Part shown: in pieces, positions 17,644 through 24,935 of the stretch
How positions within the stretch are numbered: the stretch's first letter is position 1
Layout of the letters: the number at the start of each line of letters is the position of its first letter
NCBI RefSeq assembly: GCF_013408425.1
Contig: NZ_JACBYV010000001.1
Location: forward strand, 5,270,001-5,334,000
Length of the DNA: 64,000 bases
Source: Pseudomonas flavescens
GTDB lineage: Bacteria; Pseudomonadota; Gammaproteobacteria; Pseudomonadales; Pseudomonadaceae
Direction: 5' to 3'
The notes under the pieces: generated by a model
The model's database searches: none
Seen by the model: the letters and a program-made list of their open reading frames with translations, nothing else
What the model was told of the DNA's origin: nothing
Program-made: the position numbers and the translations under genes

Positions 17644-18870
17644 TCAGTGCCAGCGGCGGAAGATCAGCGACGTATTGACACCGCCAAAGGCGAAATTGTT
17701 GTTCATCACGTACTCATTGTGCATCTCGCGGAATTCGCCGCGCAGATAATCCAGCTCGCCACACGCCGGATCGATCTGGTCCAGGTTGAGCGTATGCACA
17801 TAGCTGTCGCTGTTGAGCATTTCGATGCTGAACCAGGATTCCAGAGCGCCGCAGGCGCCCAGGGTGTGGCCGAGGTAACTCTTCTGCGAGCTGATCGGCA
17901 TGCGTGCGCCGAACAATTCGCTGGTGGCCTGGGTTTCCGCCACGTCGCCTTGCTCGGTGGCGGTGCCATGGCCGTTGATGTAGCCAATGGCATCCGGCGC
18001 CAGCGCGGCGTCTTCCAGGGCCAGTTCCATGGCGCGGCGCATGGTGGCCTGCACGGGTTTGGTGGCGTGCTGGCCATCGGCGTTGCAGCCGAAGCCGACG
18101 ATCTCGGCGTGGATGGTGGCACCGCGTGCCAGCGCATGCTCGAGCTCTTCGAGCACCAGCATGCCGGCGCCTTCTCCGATCACCAGGCCGTCGCGGCCGC
18201 TGTCATAGGGGCGCGGGCTGGTGTGTGGGGCATCGTTCTTCAGGCTGGTGGCGTACAGCGCATCGAAAACCATGGCTTCGGTCGGGCACAGCTCCTCGGC
18301 ACCGCCAGCGAGCATCAGTGGCAGGCGGCCGAACTTGATTGCCTCGTAGGCATAGCCGATGCCCTGGCTGCCGCTGGTGCAGGCGCTGGAGGTCGGAATC
18401 AGCCGGCCAGTGAGGCCGAAGAAGATGCTGATATTGGCCGCCGTGGTGTGCGGCATCATGCGGATGTAGGAGTTGGCGTTGAGGCCGTCGGCCACCGAGT
18501 TGATCAGCATGTTACCGAAGGCCCTGACCTCATCGGTGCTGCCGGTGGACGAGCCGCAGGCCACGCCCATACGGCCGTCCTTGATACGCGCATCGCCAAG
18601 CAGCCCGGCGTGTTCCAGCGCGCGCTCGGCGGCATGGACGGACAGCTTCGACACGCGGCCCATGCTGCGCAGTTGTTTGCGGGTCCAGTGGCCGGGTACG
18701 ACGAAATCGTCCACCGGGCCGCCCAGGCGGGTGTTCATCTCGATGAAACGGTCCCACTCGTGCATGACACGAATGCCATTGCGATTGGCGCGGAAGTTCG
18801 CCGAGATGCTGTCCCAGCTATCGCCCAGGGAGGTAATGCCGGCCATGCCGGTAACGACTACGCGCTTCAT
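17644..18870 (-). CDS. Beta-ketoacyl-ACP synthase of the aryl polyene cluster (ApeR-like)
   Basis: A 408-residue FabF-type condensing enzyme with Cys in SSACTSGSQG, His in NGHGTATEQ and His in YLGHTLGACG. The start at 18870 gives the family N-terminus MKRVVVTGMAGITS; the 12 extra residues of the longer frame lie in the spacer. In type II aryl polyene systems two ketosynthases act, one with a chain-length factor for polyene growth and one thought to act in priming or as an accessory. This one, last in the operon and following the ketoreductase by 19 bp, sits where ApeR sits. The individual role is inferred from order. Confidence 0.88.
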   Translation of the reverse strand: MKRVVVTGMAGITSLGDSWDSISANFRANRNGIRVMHEWDRFIEMNTRLGGPVDDFVVPGHWTRKQLRSMGRVSKLSVHAAERALEHAGLLGDARIKDGRMGVACGSSTGSTDEVRAFGNMLINSVADGLNANSYIRMMPHTTAANISIFFGLTGRLIPTSSACTSGSQGIGYAYEAIKFGRLPLMLAGGAEELCPTEAMVFDALYATSLKNDAPHTSPRPYDSGRDGLVIGEGAGMLVLEELEHALARGATIHAEIVGFGCNADGQHATKPVQATMRRAMELALEDAALAPDAIGYINGHGTATEQGDVAETQATSELFGARMPISSQKSYLGHTLGACGALESWFSIEMLNSDSYVHTLNLDQIDPACGELDYLRGEFREMHNEYVMNNNFAFGGVNTSLIFRRWH

Positions 18871-18889
18871 CGTGCCACTTCGCTCTTGA

Positions 18890-19618
18890 TCAACACAGAC
18901 CGCCATTCACGGCGATTACCTGGCGGGTGATGTAAGCCGCCTCTTCGGACATCAGAAAATTCACCGTGCCGGCCACTTCTTCCGGAGTGCCCATGCGTGC
19001 CGCCGGGATCATCTTGAGAATTTCCTCGAGCGGTACGTGCTCGTCGAGAATCTCGGTGTCGATCAGCCCTGGCGCCACGCAGTTGACGGTGATCTTGCGT
19101 TTGCCCAACTCGATAGCCAGGGCCTTGGCTGCCCCGATGATACCGGCTTTGGACGCACTGTAATTGACCTGGCCGCGATTGCCGATCAGCCCGGAAACCG
19201 AGGTGATGCAGACGATACGCCCAGCTTTGCGGCGGCGCACCATGGGCATCGTCAACGGATGCAGGACATTGTAGAAACCGTCCAGATTTGTGCGCAGCAC
19301 CACATCCCAGTCCTCTTCGCTGAGCGCCGGGAAGGCGCCGTCGCGGGTCAGGCCGGCATTGCACACGACGCCGTAATAGGCGCCGTGGGCTTCCACGTCT
19401 GCCTCCAGGGCGTTGCGGCAGGCCAGGCGGTCGGCCACGTCGAACTGCAGGATGCGGGCGCTCTGGCCGAGGGCTTCGATCTGCGCCTGCACCGCTTCGG
19501 CCTCGTCGCGGCGCGAGCGGCAGTGCAGCACCAGGTCATAACCGGCGCGGGCGAGGCGCAATGCAATGGCGCGGCCGATACCGCGGCTCGATCCGGTGAC
19601 CAGAATGGTCTCGCTCAT
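18890..19618 (-). CDS. 3-ketoacyl-ACP reductase (FabG/ApeQ-like)
   Basis: A 242-residue short-chain dehydrogenase. It has the NADPH motif TGSSRGIG near residue 8 and the catalytic Ser-Tyr-Lys set (Ser in TSVSG; Tyr and Lys in NYSASK near residue 150). It reduces the 3-keto group after each condensation in polyene synthesis. The start at 19618 overlaps the preceding dehydratase stop by 4 bp and gives the normal SETILVTGSSRG start; the longer frame adds 41 unrelated residues. In E. coli and Xenorhabdus APE clusters the same gene order is seen (dehydratase then reductase). Confidence 0.92.
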   Translation of the reverse strand: MSETILVTGSSRGIGRAIALRLARAGYDLVLHCRSRRDEAEAVQAQIEALGQSARILQFDVADRLACRNALEADVEAHGAYYGVVCNAGLTRDGAFPALSEEDWDVVLRTNLDGFYNVLHPLTMPMVRRRKAGRIVCITSVSGLIGNRGQVNYSASKAGIIGAAKALAIELGKRKITVNCVAPGLIDTEILDEHVPLEEILKMIPAARMGTPEEVAGTVNFLMSEEAAYITRQVIAVNGGLC

Positions 19619-20085
19619 GCGGACGGCTCCTGAGAAAGGGGGGGTTCCTGAATGTAGGTGGCCACATCGCGGGGCTGAAACACGTTCAGCCTGGCCTCGA
19701 CGAGTATGTCCGGGCCTTGCAGGCGGCATTCGAATACGCACATGCCGTTGTCGTCCTGCAGCGAGCGGGTAGCGGTGATGTGCAGTGTACTGCCGGCCGG
19801 GAAACGATCCACGTTGCAGGTGAAATTACGCGTGCCGAGCAGGAAACCGAGCTCCACCGGGCGGCCTTCCTGGCGTGCATGGCAACCCGCGAAGGCCGCC
19901 ACGCTCTGGGCCATCAGCTCGATGCCGACCGACGCGGGCAAGCTGCCATCAGAATGGCTGAACAGCCCGCCCGGGCTTACTACCAGGCGAGTCTCTATAT
20001 GCTCGGCGCCGAATGTCAGCACCTCGTCGATCAGAATCATGTCGCCAGCGTGGGGCACCAGCTCGGCGACGGGCCATACACTCAC
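19615..20085 (-). CDS. 3-hydroxyacyl-ACP dehydratase (ApeP-like)
   Basis: A 156-residue hot-dog enzyme. The N-terminal LVPHAGDMILIDEV is the ApeP signature. The helix SVGIELMAQSVAAFAGCHA carries the catalytic Glu, and GFLLGTRNF is the conserved strand. It would dehydrate 3-hydroxyacyl-ACP to the conjugated enoyl form; without an enoyl reductase this yields a polyene. It overlaps its neighbours by 4 bp on both sides, so ketosynthase, dehydratase and reductase are made together. Confidence 0.88.
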   Translation of the reverse strand: MSVWPVAELVPHAGDMILIDEVLTFGAEHIETRLVVSPGGLFSHSDGSLPASVGIELMAQSVAAFAGCHARQEGRPVELGFLLGTRNFTCNVDRFPAGSTLHITATRSLQDDNGMCVFECRLQGPDILVEARLNVFQPRDVATYIQEPPLSQEPSA

Positions 20086-21341
20086 GGCAGGTCTCCTAGG
20101 GGCTGTTGGCGCTTCAGCGCACGTCGTGCGGAAGGGTCAACGGAGCCTAAAATCAAGGAAATGTTGTTGCCGCCAAAGGCGAACGAATTGCTCATCAGGT
20201 AACGGCGTCCATCCGTTGGCAGTGGAACGGGGGTGGTCGCTTCGACCAGGTTCAGGCGCGGCAGTTGCGTATCGGCCTGACCATCCCAGACATGAGGCGG
20301 CAAGCGATTGGCGGTGTTGTAATCACTCAGGGTCAGCCAGCAGAAGGCAGCCTCCAGTGCCCCGGCGGCGCCGAGGGTATGACCGGTCAGTGATTTGCTC
20401 GACGAACAGGCCACGCCGGCGGGAAACAGCGCCTGCACCGCCAGGCTCTCCATGGCGTCGTTATGGGTGGTGGCGGTGCCATGCAAGTTCAGATAGCTGA
20501 TCTGCTCGGCCGCCAGGCCCGCAGCGCTCAGCGCCTTGCTCATGGCTTGCTGGGCACCGATGCCTTGAGGGTGCGGCGCAGAGATATGGTGGGCGTCGGA
20601 GCTGGCGCCGCCGCCGAGCAGGGCAATGCCCGGGGCATGATCGCCGTCGTGCGCGCGGGTCATCAGGAACAGCGCTGCGGCTTCACCGATATTGATCCCG
20701 TGGCGGTTGGCCGAGAACGGGTTGCAGCGCTCGTCGGATACCGCCTCCAGGCTGGCGAAACCGTTCAGGGTCAGCTTGCAGAGGCTGTCGACACCGCCGC
20801 ACAGCACGGCATCGCACACGCCCAGTTGCAGCAGGCGCTGGGCACTGAGCAGGGCGCGAGCGCTGGAGGTGCAGGCGGTGGACTGGCAGTAAACCGGCCC
20901 ACTCAGCCCCAGCCAGTCGGCGAGGAAGGTGGCCGGTGCGGCGATTTCCTGGTGGCTGTAGCGGTACTCGGCAGGCAGCACGCCGTCGTTCACGTAGGCA
21001 GCGATATGCTCGCCCGCTTCGGCGATGCCCGAGGTGCTGGTGCCGAGCATCACGGCGATGCGCCCGGCACCGTGCCGAGCGATGGCGGCCTGGATCTCGT
21101 CGTGGATTTCCAGCGCCGCGGCCAGCAGCAGTCTGTTGTTGCGGCTCGCGGCGTGTTCCTGGCCAGCGGGCATGTCCGGCAACGGCGTGTCGACCGCGCC
21201 GACGGTCACGCTGCGCTCCGGTATCCAGCCAGCCTGGCGGCGCATGCCGCTGGTGTCACCGGCGAACAGCGCATCGGCCACTGCCTGCTTGCCCTGGCCA
21301 AGGGCGCAGACCACGCCAAGGGCGTCGAGTCGAGCGATCAT
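20082..21341 (-). CDS. Beta-ketoacyl-ACP synthase (ApeO-like elongating KS)
   Basis: A 419-residue condensing enzyme with an intact triad: Cys in STACTSSARAL, His in NLHGTATTHND and His in SLTGHTLGAAG. By position (before ApeP and ApeQ homologues) it matches ApeO, the ketosynthase that pairs with the chain-length factor ApeC. The ApeC-like gene in this window is the first gene of the operon, 14 kb away at 35076. It overlaps the lipoprotein gene upstream by 4 bp. Confidence 0.88.
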   Translation of the reverse strand: MIARLDALGVVCALGQGKQAVADALFAGDTSGMRRQAGWIPERSVTVGAVDTPLPDMPAGQEHAASRNNRLLLAAALEIHDEIQAAIARHGAGRIAVMLGTSTSGIAEAGEHIAAYVNDGVLPAEYRYSHQEIAAPATFLADWLGLSGPVYCQSTACTSSARALLSAQRLLQLGVCDAVLCGGVDSLCKLTLNGFASLEAVSDERCNPFSANRHGINIGEAAALFLMTRAHDGDHAPGIALLGGGASSDAHHISAPHPQGIGAQQAMSKALSAAGLAAEQISYLNLHGTATTHNDAMESLAVQALFPAGVACSSSKSLTGHTLGAAGALEAAFCWLTLSDYNTANRLPPHVWDGQADTQLPRLNLVEATTPVPLPTDGRRYLMSNSFAFGGNNISLILGSVDPSARRALKRQQPLGDLP

Positions 21342-21820
21342 GGTTGTGTCTCCAAAGGGCTCACCTGGTAGCGCTGCTTGCCGTTATCCAGGCGGATGGC
21401 CAGCGGCGCCGTGTAGTGGATGCGCCAGTTGGGCGCGAGCCGACGGCTATCGGTGCCTTGCTGCTGCCAGTCGGCCAGATCGTAGGCGTGCGCCAGCTGA
21501 TCGGCCGGGGTGAGGGCGAACAGCAGGGCGGCGAACAGTTCGCGGGCATCGCCGTTGGGCGGCAGCAGGCCGTCATTGTGCCAGGCGCCGGCGATCAGTG
21601 ACTGTCGGGCCAGCGGCACGCCGAGCGGGTCGAACAGCGACCAGCGCAGGCTGCTGCCCTCCGCCTGAATCACCAGCAGCCAGTCCTGGCCCTCGGCGCT
21701 GCTCACCTGCAGCGAAATCGGCAGCGGGGCGACCAGCGCTGGTGATGAGTCGGGCAGCGGCGTGCGGGCGGCACAGGCCGTCAGCAACAGCGCGCAGGCG
21801 AGCAGCAACAGCTTGTTCAT
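21338..21820 (-). CDS. DUF3261-family lipoprotein of the APE cluster
   Basis: A 160-residue outer-membrane lipoprotein candidate: signal peptide with lipobox LTAC (Cys near residue 14), then a mainly beta domain. The C-terminal LAPNWRIHYTAPLAIRLDN fits DUF3261, a family found almost only in aryl polyene clusters next to LolA and MMPL genes. It probably helps carry or anchor the product at the outer membrane. The start at 21820 overlaps the methyltransferase gene by 4 bp; the frame beyond it has no signal-peptide character. Confidence 0.82.
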   Translation of the reverse strand: MNKLLLLACALLLTACAARTPLPDSSPALVAPLPISLQVSSAEGQDWLLVIQAEGSSLRWSLFDPLGVPLARQSLIAGAWHNDGLLPPNGDARELFAALLFALTPADQLAHAYDLADWQQQGTDSRRLAPNWRIHYTAPLAIRLDNGKQRYQVSPLETQP

Positions 21821-22545
21821 GTCGGCGTCTGCTCGAATGGTTTGCGCACCGCCGCATTGACCAGGGTTTCGTTGCGCTGGCCAAAGGGCTTGGGTCGGCG
21901 AATGCCCCAGCGTTCCAGCAGGCCGAAGTCCTGCGAACGGCTCCACCACAGGTAGGGGTAGGACACATTCCGCTCGCTGAACTCGAAGCCTTGGTCACGC
22001 AGCATGCCCAGGTATTCGTCGGCGCTCTTCTGCACCTCCATCGGGTGGCGGAACAGCCAGCGAATCACCCAGGTATCGATGTAGTACTTGGTCGACTCGG
22101 CGAACAGCAGCAGGCCACCGGGCTTGAGCACGCGCCAGAACTCGGCGAGGGCCTGTTCCTGCTCGACCAGATGGTGGAACGTCTGGTGACAGAAGAGGAT
22201 GTCGACACTGGCATCGGGCAGTTGGATCGCCGCGCAGTCACTGACGATGAGCTGTACGTCCAGGCCCAGGCGCTGCGCTTCGGCGCGCGAGCAGTCGAGG
22301 CTGTGCGGGTCGGCATCCAGGCCGAGGATGCGGGCTGGCTGAAAGGCCCGCTGCAGCAGGGCGAACGATTTGCCCTGGCCACAGCCGGCGTCGAGCAGCA
22401 CTGGAGTGTTCGGCAACGGGCCGCTGATCAGCCTGTGCAGATCGTCGATGGCCACGCGCAGCACATGGTGCTGCCACACGTGGCTTTGCAGAAACCAGAA
22501 ACCGAAACCGGTTTCCTCTACATAGTTGGATGCGGCGCGATCCAT
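21817..22545 (-). CDS. SAM-dependent methyltransferase of the APE cluster
   Basis: A 242-residue class I methyltransferase. Motif I is VLLDAGCGQGKS near residue 60, with the acidic residue in ILGLDADPHS, and the post-motif block DILFCHQTFHH is present. In aryl polyene pathways a methyltransferase can O-methylate the aryl head group or C-methylate the ring. A good GAGGAG ribosome site precedes the ATG at 22545. It follows the FAD oxidoreductase gene by 10 bp. The target position is not readable from sequence. Confidence 0.87.
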   Translation of the reverse strand: MDRAASNYVEETGFGFWFLQSHVWQHHVLRVAIDDLHRLISGPLPNTPVLLDAGCGQGKSFALLQRAFQPARILGLDADPHSLDCSRAEAQRLGLDVQLIVSDCAAIQLPDASVDILFCHQTFHHLVEQEQALAEFWRVLKPGGLLLFAESTKYYIDTWVIRWLFRHPMEVQKSADEYLGMLRDQGFEFSERNVSYPYLWWSRSQDFGLLERWGIRRPKPFGQRNETLVNAAVRKPFEQTPT

Positions 22546-22555
22546 CGCAATCTCC

Positions 22556-23800
22556 TCAGGCACTGGCGCACAGTTCGGCGAGAACCCGCAGGCGACGGCG
22601 TGGTTCGGCAACGTATGGGTTGCGCTCGTCCCAGGCATAGCCGGCGAGAATGGAACTGATCATGGCGCGGATTTCGGGCGAGGCATTGGGGTAATAGATC
22701 ACGTCCTGGAAGCTGCCGTCGTACCAGCCTTCCACGTAGACGCGGAAGGTGTCGACGCCGCGTTTGAGCGGCACGGCGAAGTCCAGTTCCCAATCCACGC
22801 TTTCCCCGTTCAACTGGCGATGCAGCAGATTCGCGGCCATGCTCGCCGAGCGCATGGCGATGGTCACGCCGGAGGAGAACACCGGGTCGAGGAACTCGGC
22901 GGCATTGCCGAGCAGGGCGAAGCCAGGGCCGTGCAGGGTTTTGACATTGGCCGAGTAGCCCTTGATCTCGCCAACCGGGGTATCCCAGACGGCGTTGCCC
23001 AGCACCTTGGTCAGGCTCGGCGTTTCGGCGACGAACTGCTTGAGCGCCGCGTCCTTGTCCTCCGGGTAGCCGTCGAAGCGCTCGGCCAGGCCGACCACGC
23101 CGAGGGAGCAGCGACCGTTGCTGAACGGAATGGTCCAGAACCACACGTCGCGCAGGGTCGGGTGGGTGGTGATGAGGATCTTCTCGCGGTCGAAGGCCGG
23201 GTGATCGATACGGTCTTCGATATGGGTGAACAGCGCCTTGCGCATCGGCAGGTTGGACGGTAGCTCGAGGTCGAGCAGGCGCGGCAGCAGGCGGCCATAG
23301 CCACTGGCGTCGAGCACGAAGGTGCAGCGCACCTGGTACTCGTGGCCATCGGTCAGGCGACGCACCGACAGCAGCGGCTGCTCGCCGCTGAAGTCCACGG
23401 CGACGATTTCCTCTTCGTAGCGGATGGTCACGCCCTGGCGCTCGGCGTCGTCGGCGAGCACCTTGTCGAACGTGGCGCGCTGCACCTGGAAGGTCGAGCC
23501 GAAGCTTTTCGTGAAGGTCTCGCGGAAGTCGAAGTCGGTGTAGCGATCGTCCCAGGCGAAAGCCGCGCCGTGCTTGGTCTGGAAGCCAGCCGCGCGCACC
23601 GCGTCGATCATTCCGGCTTCTTCGACGAAGTCCAGGCAATGCGACAGCAGGCTTTCACCGATCGAGAACCGCGGGAAACGCTGGCGCTCGAGAATCAGCA
23701 CCTCGTGGCCCTTGCGTTTGAGGATGGCGGCAGCGATGGCCCCGGATGGGCCGGCGCCGACTACGACGATCTGATGCTGTTGGACTTCAGGAGACTTCAT
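22556..23800 (-). CDS. FAD-dependent oxidoreductase (tryptophan halogenase-like fold)
   Basis: A 414-residue flavoprotein. It has the FAD Rossmann motif VVGAGPSGAIAAA near residue 12, the GRLLPRLLDL region, and WFWTIPFSNGRCSLG near residue 205. The last block is close to the WxWxIP motif of flavin halogenases but also occurs in geranylgeranyl-reductase-like enzymes. It could hydroxylate or oxidise the aryl head or the chain. Halogenation, as in xanthomonadins, is possible but unproven. Overlaps the antiporter-like gene by 14 bp. Confidence 0.85.
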   Translation of the reverse strand: MKSPEVQQHQIVVVGAGPSGAIAAAILKRKGHEVLILERQRFPRFSIGESLLSHCLDFVEEAGMIDAVRAAGFQTKHGAAFAWDDRYTDFDFRETFTKSFGSTFQVQRATFDKVLADDAERQGVTIRYEEEIVAVDFSGEQPLLSVRRLTDGHEYQVRCTFVLDASGYGRLLPRLLDLELPSNLPMRKALFTHIEDRIDHPAFDREKILITTHPTLRDVWFWTIPFSNGRCSLGVVGLAERFDGYPEDKDAALKQFVAETPSLTKVLGNAVWDTPVGEIKGYSANVKTLHGPGFALLGNAAEFLDPVFSSGVTIAMRSASMAANLLHRQLNGESVDWELDFAVPLKRGVDTFRVYVEGWYDGSFQDVIYYPNASPEIRAMISSILAGYAWDERNPYVAEPRRRLRVLAELCASA

Positions 23801-24935
23801 AGCGGCTTTTCGCCTCGCGTGTGTATGCACGCCGACCCAGCAGGGCCGGCAGCAGGGTGGAGAACAGGCTCATCAGCAGCAGGCCGAAATAGACCATGGC
23901 ATCGATCAGCTGCAATTGCAGGAGCAGGTTGAGGAAGACGATTTCGGTCAGCCCGCGGATATTCAGCAGCAGGCTTTCCTGCCACTTGATCCGCGCCGAG
24001 GCAGCGGGCTCGGCCCAATGCAGGCCAAGCCAACTGCCCAGCAGCTTGCTGGCCACTGGCGCCACCAGCAGTACGCCGACGGCGAGCCAGGAGTCCGAGG
24101 CGCCAATGCCATGGAAGTCCACGCGCAGGACGCCGCAAGTGAGGATCAGCGGAACGGCCAGGCCATTGATCAGCAGCTTCCATTGCCGCTCCGGCAGCGG
24201 CAGGCGGAACGGCACGCGGATCGCGGCGAGGCACAGCATGTAGGCGATGCCGAATACCAGAGCGTTGAGCTTGAGGTTGTGCAGCAGCACCATCAGGGCG
24301 AAGAACGGCAGGCTATAGAACAGCGGGTGGCGCAGCTTGAACAGGTGCAGCAGCAGTGGCAGGGCGGCAGCCAGCAGAGGCCACAGCAGGCTGATCGGAT
24401 GGCTGCTGCCCTGGGCCAGGCCGAACAGGCTCCAGCACATGAAGTCCATCAGGATCGCCGCGTGCAGCAGGCGTCTGGTCGCTGCGGGCGGATAGTCGAT
24501 GCTCTGCAGGAACAGGTAGAGCACCGGGATCGCGGTGATCGAGAACAACAGGCCGATACCCACCGCGCTCAGCCAGCCATAGTCACCGGGCAGTACCCAT
24601 AGCGCACAGGCCAGGCCGGCCAGCAAGGGAATCAGAAAGCTTGGCAGAGCGATCTTCAGGCATGCCGGGCTCAGCTCCAGGTCGATCACATCGCTGAGGA
24701 TATAGCCCAGCAGCAGAGCGAAGCACAGGCCGTAGAGCAGGTTTATCCAGATGGGCGCGAGCAGGTCGGCCGCACTGAGTTGCAGGTGCGGCTCGACCCA
24801 GCCGAGCAACAGCGCGGGTACCGCCAGGCTGGCGACCAGCAACTGGCCAACGATGGGGATCAGGCGACGACCGCCAACGATGCTGACCAAGGCGTAGATC
24901 GCCAGGGCCAGCAGCCAGAAACCAAGCACGGTCAC
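23787..24935 (-). CDS. CPA2-like cation/proton antiporter-family membrane protein in the APE operon
   Basis: A 382-residue protein with about 11-12 transmembrane helices. The C-terminal LLNIRGLTEIVFLNLLL is the Arg-Gly-Leu-x-Glu block of the CPA2 (KefB/NapA/GerN) family. The central helix has AAILMDFMCW, where the usual acidic pair is reduced to a single Asp, so antiport may be changed or lost. There is no cytosolic TrkA domain. It overlaps the MMPL exporter by 4 bp and the FAD enzyme by 14 bp, so it is an integral part of the operon. Function in polyene production is unknown; coupling export to the ion gradient is one guess. Confidence 0.75.
   Translation of the reverse strand: MTVLGFWLLALAIYALVSIVGGRRLIPIVGQLLVASLAVPALLLGWVEPHLQLSAADLLAPIWINLLYGLCFALLLGYILSDVIDLELSPACLKIALPSFLIPLLAGLACALWVLPGDYGWLSAVGIGLLFSITAIPVLYLFLQSIDYPPAATRRLLHAAILMDFMCWSLFGLAQGSSHPISLLWPLLAAALPLLLHLFKLRHPLFYSLPFFALMVLLHNLKLNALVFGIAYMLCLAAIRVPFRLPLPERQWKLLINGLAVPLILTCGVLRVDFHGIGASDSWLAVGVLLVAPVASKLLGSWLGLHWAEPAASARIKWQESLLLNIRGLTEIVFLNLLLQLQLIDAMVYFGLLLMSLFSTLLPALLGRRAYTREAKSRYEVS

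Noticed and set aside
22556..23800. A firm call of flavin-dependent halogenase.
   Set aside because: The WFWTIP-like block also occurs in non-halogenating reductases, and no lysine typical of halogenases could be confirmed by eye.
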